DNA of 64,000 bases from Acutalibacter sp. GTDB lineage: Bacteria; Bacillota; Clostridia; Oscillospirales; Acutalibacteraceae. This document shows, piece by piece, positions 45,512 to 53,015 of the stretch. The first letter of the stretch is position 1; each line of letters starts with the position of its first letter. The position numbers and the translations under genes were made by a program. The stretch lies in the NCBI GenBank assembly GCA_020025775.1, contig JAHHRN010000004.1, positions 124,001 through 188,000 of the forward strand, in the 5' to 3' direction. The notes beneath the pieces were generated by a model. It did no database searches. It was given only the letters and a program-made list of their open reading frames with translations, and was not told the DNA's origin.

Positions 45512-46822
45512 ATGGCAGTTATTATTCAATCTGTAAAGCCGTTTTCCAGATGCTGGTGGCACGGCATTCGACCGGGCGACCGTTTGGAAACTATCGACGG
45601 CAATGAAATCGAAGACGTCTTAGACTATGATTTCTATAAAAGCTTTGCACCAACTACCATGGAATTCCTTTTGAAGGACGGCAAGAAGAAGCTTGTCGCC
45701 ATGCCGACCGAGGAACCGGGTCTCTCGTTTGAAACCTATTTAATGGATAAGCAGCAGCACTGCAAAAACGGTTGCATTTTCTGCTTTATTGACCAGCTCC
45801 CGCCCGGCATGCGTGAAAGTCTTTATTTTAAGGACGACGACAGCCGACTTTCCTTTTTGTTCGGTAACTATATAACCTTAACCAATATTTCCGAACATGA
45901 GGTGAACCGCATTATTAAAATGCACATTTGTCCTATCAATGTTTCGGTGCACACGATGAATCCCGAGCTTCGTGTGAAAATGATGAAAAATAAGAATGCG
46001 GGCAAATCCCTTTCCATTTTGAAACGCCTTGCCGATGCAGGCATTCAAATGAATACCCAGCTGGTTATGTGCCCCGGCATCAATGACGGCAAAGAGCTGG
46101 AATACTCTTTGCAGGAGCTCGGTAAGCTCTATCCGGCGGTGCAAAGCATTGCTGCCGTACCCGTAGGTTTAACGAAGTTCCGTGAAGGGCTGTATCCCTT
46201 AGAGAGCTACACCAAGGAAACGGCAGGGGAAGTCATCGACATTATGGAAAACTTCTCCAATGACTTTAAAGAAAAACACGGCATCCGACTTTGCTATCCG
46301 GCAGATGAATTTTTCTTAAAGGCCGAACGTCCCATGCCGGACGAAGCGTATTATGACGGCTATCCGCAGCTCGATAACGGTGTCGGACTTTGGACTTCGC
46401 TTCGCAACGAGCTTTCCGAAGCACTCGAGCACTGCGAGGGCAAATCCAAGTATAAAAAGGTGACCATGGCAACCGGCGTTGCGGCTTACCCTTTAATGCA
46501 AGAATTTGCCGAGAAAGCGAGCAAGAAGCTGGGCGTTGAAATTGAGGTTGTGAAGGTCATCAACCACTATTTCGGCGAGCAGATTACTGTTGCCGGTCTT
46601 TTAACAGGGCAGGATTTATTCGCCGCTTTAGAGGACAAACAGCTCGGTGATATTCTCATCATTCCGCTTGTTATGACGATTGACTATACCTCGCATTCGA
46701 CAGACAAAAACAAATTTTTAGATGATATTACGTTAAAAGAAGCCGAAGCCAAGCTCGGTGTACCGGTTATTCCGAGCGGCAACAACGGCGAAGAGCTTTT
46801 AAACAACATTATGGGGGTGTAA
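45512..46822 (+). CDS. DUF512 radical-SAM-like protein with PDZ domain
   Basis: 436 residues. An N-terminal PDZ-like domain (GIRPGDRLETIDG) leads into a radical SAM core with CKNGCIFCFIDQLP (CxxxCxxC) near residue 88. The C-terminal DUF512 domain contains TGVAAYPLMQ and FGEQITVAGLLTGQDL. The family is conserved in Clostridia next to der, as here (4-nt gap), but its reaction is not known. Confidence 0.88.
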   Translation: MAVIIQSVKPFSRCWWHGIRPGDRLETIDGNEIEDVLDYDFYKSFAPTTMEFLLKDGKKKLVAMPTEEPGLSFETYLMDKQQHCKNGCIFCFIDQLPPGMRESLYFKDDDSRLSFLFGNYITLTNISEHEVNRIIKMHICPINVSVHTMNPELRVKMMKNKNAGKSLSILKRLADAGIQMNTQLVMCPGINDGKELEYSLQELGKLYPAVQSIAAVPVGLTKFREGLYPLESYTKETAGEVIDIMENFSNDFKEKHGIRLCYPADEFFLKAERPMPDEAYYDGYPQLDNGVGLWTSLRNELSEALEHCEGKSKYKKVTMATGVAAYPLMQEFAEKASKKLGVEIEVVKVINHYFGEQITVAGLLTGQDLFAALEDKQLGDILIIPLVMTIDYTSHSTDKNKFLDDITLKEAEAKLGVPVIPSGNNGEELLNNIMGV

Positions 46823-46825
46823 AAC

Positions 46826-48169
46826 ATGGCAAAACCCGTAGTTGCGATTGTCGGCAGACCGAATGTCGGCAAAAGCACACTTTTCAACAAACTCATCGGT
46901 GAACGTCTTTCTATCGTAGACGATATGCCGGGCGTAACGCGTGACCGTGTCTACGGTGACTGCGAATGGTTGGGATACACGATGCTCCTTGTCGATACCG
47001 GCGGTATCGAGCCGTATTCCGATGATATTATTCTTTCCCAAATGCGCCGTCAGGCAGAGCTTGCCATGGACAGCGCCGACGTCATTATTTTTGTAACCGA
47101 TCTTCGTTCCGGCGTTTTGGCGACCGACGAAGAAATCGCCGCCATGCTCCAAAAGAGCGGCAAACCCGTTGTGCTTTGCGTCAACAAGTGCGACACCGTT
47201 GGCGATGTTCCGGCAGAATTTTATGAGTTCTATAATTTAGGTATCGGTGACCCGATTGGTGTATCTTCTGTACACGGTCACGGTACCGGCGACCTTTTGG
47301 ATGCGGTTATTCAGCATATCGACGACCAAATGCAAGAGGATGAGGAGGACGACGCGATTCGTGTTGCCGTCATCGGTAAGCCCAATGTGGGTAAATCCTC
47401 TTTAATCAACGCGGTATCCGGTCAGGAGCGCGCCATTGTTTCCAACATTGCTGGCACTACGCGTGATGCAACAGACACAATCGTGGAAAACCAGTACGGC
47501 AAATTTATTTTTGTCGATACCGCAGGTCTTAGACGTAAGAGCAAGGTTGAAGATAAAATCGAAAGATATTCCGTCATGCGCGCCAGAATGGCGGTAGAGC
47601 GTGCCGATGTTTGCGTGATTATGATTGACGGCACTGAAGGCTTTACCGAGCAGGATTCCAAGGTAGCAGGTATTGCCCACGACCTTGGCAAGGCTTGCAT
47701 TATCGCTGTGAATAAGTGGGATGCTGTAGACAAGGACGGCAGAACCATGGACAAGGAACGCAAAAAGCTGATGGGTGATTTCGGCTTCATGAGCTATGCG
47801 CCGATTATCTTTATTTCTGCGAAAACCGGTCAAAGACTTGAGCGCCTTTTCGAACTTATCCACTTCGTAAACGAGCAGAATTCTATTCGAATTTCTACCG
47901 GTAAGCTCAACGAGATTCTTTCCGAAGCGACCGAGCGTGTACAGCCGCCGTCAGATAAAGGTAAGCGCTTAAAGATTTATTACATGACGCAGGCTTCCAC
48001 CCGTCCGCCCACATTTGTTTGCTTCGTAAATGACAAGAAGCTGTTCCACTACAGCTATCAGCGTTATTTAGATAATCAAATCCGTGCCGTATTCGGCTTA
48101 GAGGGTACACCGACCAAGTTCATCATTCGTGAACGCACCCAGCGTAACGGCAAAAAAGACCGTTCCTAG
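46826..48169 (+). CDS. der: Ribosome assembly GTPase Der (EngA)
   Basis: 447 residues. It has two tandem G domains: GRPNVGKSTLFNKL with DTGGIEP and NKCD, then GKPNVGKSSLINAV with DTAGLRRKS and NKWD. A KH-like C-terminal domain ends in a basic tail. It is required for 50S maturation. It starts 4 nt after the DUF512 stop with ribosome site GGGGGTG. Confidence 0.97.
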   Translation: MAKPVVAIVGRPNVGKSTLFNKLIGERLSIVDDMPGVTRDRVYGDCEWLGYTMLLVDTGGIEPYSDDIILSQMRRQAELAMDSADVIIFVTDLRSGVLATDEEIAAMLQKSGKPVVLCVNKCDTVGDVPAEFYEFYNLGIGDPIGVSSVHGHGTGDLLDAVIQHIDDQMQEDEEDDAIRVAVIGKPNVGKSSLINAVSGQERAIVSNIAGTTRDATDTIVENQYGKFIFVDTAGLRRKSKVEDKIERYSVMRARMAVERADVCVIMIDGTEGFTEQDSKVAGIAHDLGKACIIAVNKWDAVDKDGRTMDKERKKLMGDFGFMSYAPIIFISAKTGQRLERLFELIHFVNEQNSIRISTGKLNEILSEATERVQPPSDKGKRLKIYYMTQASTRPPTFVCFVNDKKLFHYSYQRYLDNQIRAVFGLEGTPTKFIIRERTQRNGKKDRS

Positions 48170-48179
48170 TCGCCACAGG

Positions 48180-48237
48180 GCGACGGCTAACGCACGGGGA
48201 ACTTTAGTGCAGACTTTCTGCAAATAGTTCGCACAAC
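48180..48237 (+). repeat. Intergenic repeat unit, copy 1
   Basis: 58 bp from GCGACGGC to the conserved end TAGTTCGCACAAC. Its last 35 bp align without gaps to copies 2 and 3. It has an internal hairpin TGCAG/CTGCA. Confidence 0.65.
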
Positions 48238-48276
48238 CGACGCCGGTCGGCAACGAATCCCAGAATCGGGAAGCCC

Positions 48277-48293
48277 CGACAGGCAATCACGGG
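48277..48293 (+). repeat. Partial intergenic repeat, 17 bp identical to the start of copy 3
   Basis: CGACAGGCAATCACGGG occurs here and at 48602-48618. Here it is not followed directly by the conserved tail, so the region is a mosaic of repeat pieces. Confidence 0.6.
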
Positions 48294-48304
48294 GGTGCAA
48301 ACGT

Positions 48305-48360
48305 GCGACGTCGAAGCACGGAGGACTTAGTGCAAACTTTTTACTCGTAGTTCGCACAAC
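48305..48360 (+). repeat. Intergenic repeat unit, copy 2
   Basis: 56 bp from GCGACGTC, ending GTAGTTCGCACAAC. Its tail starts CTTAGTGCAAACTTT. Confidence 0.65.
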
Positions 48361-48378
48361 GTACTGCATATAAGGATT

Positions 48379-48411
48379 AAAAGAGCACTTCTTTTTGGAA
48401 GTGCTCTTTTT
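48379..48411 (+). terminator. Terminator downstream of der
   Basis: 13-bp perfect stem AAAAGAGCACTTC/GAAGTGCTCTTTT, followed by a T-run. It lies 210 nt after the der stop because repeat copies 1 and 2 intervene. Confidence 0.9.
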
Positions 48412-48485
48412 GTATTTAGTAAATATGTAGAGGAGAATTGCGAGAACTTAGGTTCAGCTTTTAGCTGTGTGAAAGGCAATATCCC

Positions 48486-48509
48486 GTAGGGGCGGATATT
48501 ATCCGCCCG
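48486..48509 (+). repeat. GTAG-led REP hairpin, intergenic copy
   Basis: GTAG is followed by 9-bp arms GGGCGGATA/TATCCGCCC around a single T, then G. It is identical to the copy at 50325 and to the reverse complement of the copy at 50510. The GTAG head beside an imperfect or perfect palindrome is the layout of REPs mobilised by RAYT transposases. Confidence 0.75.
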
Positions 48510-48600
48510 CCATTTAGTTCCAGTCTGTCTTTGACGCAGAGACATTCAAAGTTTTGCCCGCTTTTGTCCTAAGAAACGTATTTTTAAAGGTGAATTTAGG

Positions 48601-48656
48601 GCGACAGGCAATCACGGGAGAATTAGTTCAGACTTTCTATGCGTAGTTCGCACAAC
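48601..48656 (+). repeat. Intergenic repeat unit, copy 3
   Basis: 56 bp from GCGACAGGCAATCACGGG, ending CGTAGTTCGCACAAC. It is the best candidate for the intact unit. Confidence 0.65.
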
Positions 48657-48693
48657 GGACTATAGAGTGCACCTAAAATCTAATATAAATTCT

Positions 48694-48740
48694 AACAAAC
48701 AGTCTTTTCCGCTAAACAGAAAAAGGCTGTTTGTTGTTTT
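48694..48740 (+). terminator. Terminator-like hairpin with no recognised gene upstream
   Basis: 15-bp stem AACAAACAGTCTTTT/AAAAGGCTGTTTGTT (one G-U), 12-nt loop, then GTTTT. The 280 nt before it hold a REP and repeat copy 3 but no convincing reading frame. Confidence 0.6.
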
Positions 48741-48774
48741 ATTCGAAAAAGTCGGCTTCTTACGCAATTTTCTC

Positions 48775-48803
48775 TTGCTTTTTATATAAAAATCTACTAT
48801 GAT
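48775..48803 (+). promoter_or_regulatory. Promoter of the M28 peptidase gene
   Basis: TTGCTT, 17 nt, TATGAT, in an AT-rich stretch about 40 nt before the start. Confidence 0.5.
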
Positions 48804-48844
48804 TATAAAGTATTCTGTATTATATGTATAAAGGGAGAAGAGAA

Positions 48845-50182
48845 ATGAAAGAAGAAAACAGAAAATATGCCGCAGAAGCCTATGACATTGTCAAAGATGC
48901 CGCTTATAAAATCGGCTCGAGACTGCCTGGCTCCAAGGGCGAAAAGAAACTTTCCGATTATATGAGCGACAAGCTCCGTGCCATCGGTGTAGAACCCGTA
49001 ACTGAGGAATTCTCTGTTGCACCGCGTTCTTCTATCGGCGGCATTCCTTATGCAGGTTGGTTTGGTCTGATTATGAGTGCTCTTGTTTATGTGGCACTCT
49101 CTATCAACACCTTATGGTTCGGCATGGCGCTTGCAGGTGTTGTTTGCGTTTTATGGCTGATTTTAAGTGTCTTTCTCTATAAACCGTGGTTCGATATGTT
49201 CTTCCACAAAGAAATCTCCAGAAATACATACGGTGAACTTTTGCCGAAAGACGGGAAATACGATTACACCATCATCCTTTCCGGCCATATGGACACCAGC
49301 TGGACTTGGAAACACTCCGAAAACACTTATAAATATCGCAACAAGCCTGCAATCGGTCTTGTAAAAACCTATGCTAAAGTTGGTTTCGGTGCAATTTGCG
49401 TGTTTTTCTTAATCGGTGTATCCATTGCCATGGCAACTATTCATACCGGTGCGTATTTCGGCGCGATTTGGGCACTCAGAACTATGCAGTCCTTGAGCTT
49501 TAATGAGTTCTTAGTGGCTATGCATTTCTTACCGATTGTAACTGCAATCGGCAGCTGCTTTGTTATCATGTGGGCAGACCCCAACGAGCAGAATGCTTCC
49601 AGAGGCGCTATGGATAACGCCACAGGTATCGCTCTGAGCTATGAAGTGATGAAATACTTCAAAGAGAATCCCGACAAAATGCCCAAGAACTGCCGTATCG
49701 TAGACCTCAACTGCGGCAGTGAAGAAGCCGGACTTCGTGGCTCTATGGCGTTTGCCGCCGAGCACGCAGACGATGATTTAACCAAAAACGCTTGGAATAT
49801 CAATATCGACTCCGTAGCCGATAAGGATTATTTTGAAGTCGTTATCAAGGATGATTGGCAGTTCACACGCTTCGACACCGACATGGAAAAGATGTTTAAA
49901 GACACCTTTAAGGAACTCGGCATCGAAAGCAAAACCAACGGTTGTATCCATAACCCCGTCGGCGGTTGTGATTCCACACCCATGACCAAAGCTGGTATTA
50001 AGTCCGTAACCTTCGCAGCGCAGAATCCGACCTTGACCTATTACTATCACACCTGGCGCGACCTTCCCGAGCGCTTCTCCGAAGATACCGTAGGCGACGG
50101 TTTCGATGTCGTGCTCGGCGTTATCGACAAAATCGCCGCCTTCCAGGAAACCAACGGTTACAACGGCCCGCAGACGAAATAA
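48845..50182 (+). CDS. Membrane-embedded M28-family metallopeptidase
   Basis: 445 residues from ATG 48845 (AAGGGAG upstream; the ATG at 48824 lacks a site). Zinc-binding blocks of M28 aminopeptidases are present: SGHMDT (147-151), MDNATG (256-261), GSEEAGLRGS (291-300) and a later HTWRD. Two membrane helices (about 72-112) precede the first block. Two more (about 180-199 and 222-243) lie between HMD and MDNATG, inside the catalytic domain. No secretion signal is seen. The substrate is unknown. Confidence 0.8.
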   Translation: MKEENRKYAAEAYDIVKDAAYKIGSRLPGSKGEKKLSDYMSDKLRAIGVEPVTEEFSVAPRSSIGGIPYAGWFGLIMSALVYVALSINTLWFGMALAGVVCVLWLILSVFLYKPWFDMFFHKEISRNTYGELLPKDGKYDYTIILSGHMDTSWTWKHSENTYKYRNKPAIGLVKTYAKVGFGAICVFFLIGVSIAMATIHTGAYFGAIWALRTMQSLSFNEFLVAMHFLPIVTAIGSCFVIMWADPNEQNASRGAMDNATGIALSYEVMKYFKENPDKMPKNCRIVDLNCGSEEAGLRGSMAFAAEHADDDLTKNAWNINIDSVADKDYFEVVIKDDWQFTRFDTDMEKMFKDTFKELGIESKTNGCIHNPVGGCDSTPMTKAGIKSVTFAAQNPTLTYYYHTWRDLPERFSEDTVGDGFDVVLGVIDKIAAFQETNGYNGPQTK

Positions 50183-50324
50183 AAGATTTTTCATGGTAAA
50201 AAAAGACTTACCCCAGAGAAAAAATATTCGTTTAAAAGAATGGGATTATGCTAAAAGCGGTGTGTATTTTGTGACTGTATGTGTTGCTAATAAAATGCCA
50301 CTATTACGTGAAAAAACGCGTTCC

Positions 50325-50348
50325 GTAGGGGCGGATATTATCCGCCCG
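50325..50348 (+). repeat. REP hairpin inside the RAYT gene, forward copy
   Basis: Identical to the intergenic REP at 48486-48509 and read in frame as V-G-A-D-I-I-R-P. Confidence 0.8.
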
Positions 50349-50509
50349 CAGGAGCAGCTGTTAACTCACTATGGTTCCCTTGTAGAAGAAGCGATTTTAA
50401 ATATACCTTTACATTATGAAAATGTTCATGTGAGAAAGTATTGTATTATGTCGGATCATGTGCATTTACTTTTGGAAATTACTCCAAATAATGCAAAAAA
50501 CATGCTAAA

Positions 50510-50533
50510 CGGGCGGATAATATCCGCCCCTAC
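50510..50533 (-). repeat. REP hairpin inside the RAYT gene, inverted copy
   Basis: Exact reverse complement of the other two copies, ending in CTAC. It is read in frame as G-R-I-I-S-A-P-T. With the forward copy it forms an inverted pair 161 bp apart. Confidence 0.8.
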
Positions 50534-50691
50534 GTTGTTTAACATCGTGGGTTCTATGAAAAGGTGGGTATCTAAGCAAGTAGGATTTTCTATATGGCAA
50601 AAATCCTTCTATGATAAAATTATACGAGATGAGAAGCATTACTTAGAAATTTGTAAATATATGGATGAAAATCCACTTCAAATCAGAAAAT

Positions 50692-50722
50692 AAAAAGGAG
50701 CCTTGAAAAAGGCTCCTTTTTT
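50692..50722. terminator. Bidirectional terminator between the RAYT gene and thyX
   Basis: Stem AAAAAGGAGCC/GGCTCCTTTTT with an 8-nt loop. Confidence 0.88.
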
Positions 50723-50737
50723 ATGCTTTAAATTTTC

Positions 50738-52123
50738 TTACATCGAAAAGGTTTCTTTCATTTCTGCCATTCTGCCACAGCTGAGTCTGCCTTCGGGACA
50801 ATGGTCGATAAAGCAGCTCGGACCGTAGAACTTGAAGAGGTGCGGTGCAACCTCGCGAAGAAGCTCAAGCGCTTTCATCGCATGTGCACGGATTTCCCAC
50901 TGTGCTCTGGTGCAGGTGCGAAGTCGAAGGAATAAAAGAAGCTCTCTGGCGTTCATAGTGGAGGTGATGTCCATCACATTGCCGCTGAGCAGATAATAAA
51001 CCAAATCCGCCTCGCTGACGCCGAGTGCTTTCATGGCTTCATATTCCTGAACGGATTCCTCGAAAGCCGCTTCGTATTTTGCCAAAAGCTCGGGATTTGC
51101 CTTGACAGACGGCGGTAAAATATGACGGCTGTGGTCGGCTGTTGTTAGCTCCGGCACGCCGAGGCTCTGCATTCTGTGACGGGTGAAGTGTGTGATGCCG
51201 GAAAGAGAAACACCGTTGTAACGCAGGGTGTAAACCGCATTTTCAAGTGCTCTCGGACGGTCGCTGTGCACGAGCTTGTCCATAATTTCGGAAACAACAG
51301 CTTCGTCCTTGCAAACCGCTTCTGCCGCTTCGGTGGAAGCGGCGAGATTGACAATCAACGCGTTCTTTGCAATCTTCTTTTCTGCATCGGGGGTGTAGGA
51401 GAGAAGTTCTACAAGCTCTTCGCTCTCTTTTTCCTCGGGAAGCTTTACAAAAGAAAGATCCAAATGGTCTTGATAGCTTTCTGCACGAAGCTCAAAATCC
51501 TTTAAAATACCGGGGGTCATTTCCTTAGCCTGCTCTAAGAGGGAAGCACCGAGTGCCTTGATTTCGGGATACTTACTGCCTCTGCCGTAGAGCATCGCTT
51601 TTAACATGTGTAAAAACTCTCTGCCGTTCACACTGCAAAAGAAGTTGGAATACAGGCAGTAGGGGAGGAGAAAACGTGCATCCTCCTTGGGTATGCCGGC
51701 TTCTACAAATTCCGCGTAGAGGGCGAACTGCTTTGCCATATGTTTTTTATAACGCGCTTTTAAGTCTGCATTTTCAAACTGCGGAACGAAAAATCCTGCG
51801 TCGGAAAAATCAACATAACGTCTGGATTTTACTGTGAATGCCGCCAAACGGAATTCAATGAGGAATTGTTCTACAACGGCGGAAACATTTTGGAAAACCA
51901 GGTTATAATAGGTGTGTTCCACCACGGAATTGTGGCCGGATTTTGTAACCTTGTCAATTAAATTGGCATTCTTTTCTTCATCCTGGCTCTTTGCCCAAAT
52001 CTCGAGCGCCGTACCGGACTGGGTGGAAACTCTGCCGCCTGCCGCGGTTACTTTTTCGCCGCAATCGGAAAGACCGACAATAAAGGCACCGCTCATATTC
52101 TTATCTATGCTTGCTATATCCAT
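50738..52123 (-). CDS. thyX: Tandem-domain FAD-dependent thymidylate synthase (ThyX)
   Basis: 461 residues, about twice a normal ThyX. Both halves look ThyX-like. The N-terminal half has GHNSVVEH (63-70), then a segment (90-103) keeping only the SRRY end of the RHRxxSxNExSxRY motif, and NGREFLHML. The C-terminal half has LENAVYTLRYNGVS, RHRMQS (315-320) keeping the other end, and NARELLLFLRLRTCTRAQWEIR (391-412). The enzyme methylates dUMP with methylenetetrahydrofolate and FADH2. It is divergent from tmk, the next step of the pathway. The domain reading is from motifs only. Confidence 0.85.
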   Translation of the reverse strand: MDIASIDKNMSGAFIVGLSDCGEKVTAAGGRVSTQSGTALEIWAKSQDEEKNANLIDKVTKSGHNSVVEHTYYNLVFQNVSAVVEQFLIEFRLAAFTVKSRRYVDFSDAGFFVPQFENADLKARYKKHMAKQFALYAEFVEAGIPKEDARFLLPYCLYSNFFCSVNGREFLHMLKAMLYGRGSKYPEIKALGASLLEQAKEMTPGILKDFELRAESYQDHLDLSFVKLPEEKESEELVELLSYTPDAEKKIAKNALIVNLAASTEAAEAVCKDEAVVSEIMDKLVHSDRPRALENAVYTLRYNGVSLSGITHFTRHRMQSLGVPELTTADHSRHILPPSVKANPELLAKYEAAFEESVQEYEAMKALGVSEADLVYYLLSGNVMDITSTMNARELLLFLRLRTCTRAQWEIRAHAMKALELLREVAPHLFKFYGPSCFIDHCPEGRLSCGRMAEMKETFSM

Positions 52124-52164
52124 TTTCTTTCATAGCTCCCTTATCTTATTTTACATTCTTGTGT

Positions 52165-52193
52165 ATTTTATCATATTTTATACAGCATTTCAA
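52165..52193 (-). promoter_or_regulatory. Promoter of thyX
   Basis: Minus strand TTGAAA, 17 nt, TAAAAT, about 45 nt before the start codon. Confidence 0.6.
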
Positions 52194-52263
52194 TTTGTTT
52201 CGATAGAAATCTTCCAAGACTCTTTAAAAATCTGAAAACCTTTTGATTTTTTGGGATTTTGCA

Positions 52264-52292
52264 TTGTAAAATGTACATTTCTTTGCTATAAT
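52264..52292 (+). promoter_or_regulatory. Promoter of tmk and the following genes
   Basis: TTGTAA, 17 nt, TGC-TATAAT (extended -10). The transcript would start near 52299, upstream of both candidate tmk starts. Confidence 0.75.
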
Positions 52293-52330
52293 AAAAACAA
52301 TAATGGAAAAGAATGCTTAGAGGTGTAACT

Positions 52331-52999
52331 ATGGCAGGAAAATTGATTGTCATTGAAGGCTTAGACGGCAGCGGTAAGTCCACGCAGGTGGAAAAATTAA
52401 AGGCGCGACTTTTAGAAGAAAACGTTTCTTTAAAGCAGATTAAGCTGCCCGACTATGAAGATCCCTCCAGCACGCTTGTTCGTATGTATTTAGGCGGCGA
52501 CTTCGGCAGTCATCCCGAAGATGTCAACGTTTATGCGGCATCCTCTTTTTATGCGGTGGACCGCTATGCTAGCTATAAACGTCACTGGAAAGCGGAATAT
52601 CAAAGCGGCATGGTGATTTTAGCCGACCGCTACACCACCTCTAACGCCGTGCATCAAACCGTTAAATTGCCGAAAGAACAGTGGGAGAGCTATCTTTCCT
52701 GGCTTTCGGATTACGAATATAATAAAATGGGCATACCGAAACCGGATTTAGTTATCTTTCTCGATATGCCGGTGGATATTTCTCAAAAGCTCATGAGCGC
52801 ACGCTACGGCGGTGAGGAGCAGAAAAAAGATGTTCACGAAGCGGACGTGCCTTATCTCAAGGCGTGCCACGAAGCGGCACTCTTTGCCGCGGAAAAGCTC
52901 GGCTGGCAGGTTGTACCTTGCTCCGACGGTGAACAGCCTTATTCCATAGAAGCTATCCACGAAGCCGTTTACGAAATTGTAAAGAACCAAATTCAGTAA
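52331..52999 (+). CDS. tmk: Thymidylate kinase
   Basis: 222 residues from ATG 52331 (AGAGGTG upstream). The P-loop EGLDGSGKST (residues 9-18), DRY after a long strand (LADRYTTSN) and FLDMPVDISQKLM identify dTMP kinase, which makes dTDP. It is a somewhat long variant with an AASSFYAVDRYASYK helix. It heads a forward gene run with very short gaps. The pairing with thyX across a divergent promoter region places two consecutive dTTP steps together. Confidence 0.9.
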   Translation: MAGKLIVIEGLDGSGKSTQVEKLKARLLEENVSLKQIKLPDYEDPSSTLVRMYLGGDFGSHPEDVNVYAASSFYAVDRYASYKRHWKAEYQSGMVILADRYTTSNAVHQTVKLPKEQWESYLSWLSDYEYNKMGIPKPDLVIFLDMPVDISQKLMSARYGGEEQKKDVHEADVPYLKACHEAALFAAEKLGWQVVPCSDGEQPYSIEAIHEAVYEIVKNQIQ

Positions 53000-53015
53000 T
53001 CTAGGAGATTTTTTC

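Larger units (their letters stand above)
50193..50693 (+). mobile_element. REP-associated tyrosine transposase (RAYT, Y1/HUH type) containing two REPs in its frame
   Basis: 166 residues from ATG 50193, 10 nt after the peptidase stop, with no clear ribosome site. HUH-type features are VYFVTVCV, SDHVHLL (HVH at residues 89-91) and the RAYT block WQKSFYDKIIRDEKHY with candidate catalytic Tyr140, then YMDENP. RAYTs nick and rejoin single-stranded REP hairpins. Residues 45-52 (VGADIIRP) and 107-114 (GRIISAPT) are encoded by REP copies in opposite orientation, on each side of the HVH block. The frame stays open, so the protein may still be made. A terminator follows directly. Confidence 0.88.

Noticed and set aside
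48180..48660. CRISPR array in the repeat region after der
   Set aside because: Repeat units are few, unequally spaced, diverged in sequence, and no cas genes are near.
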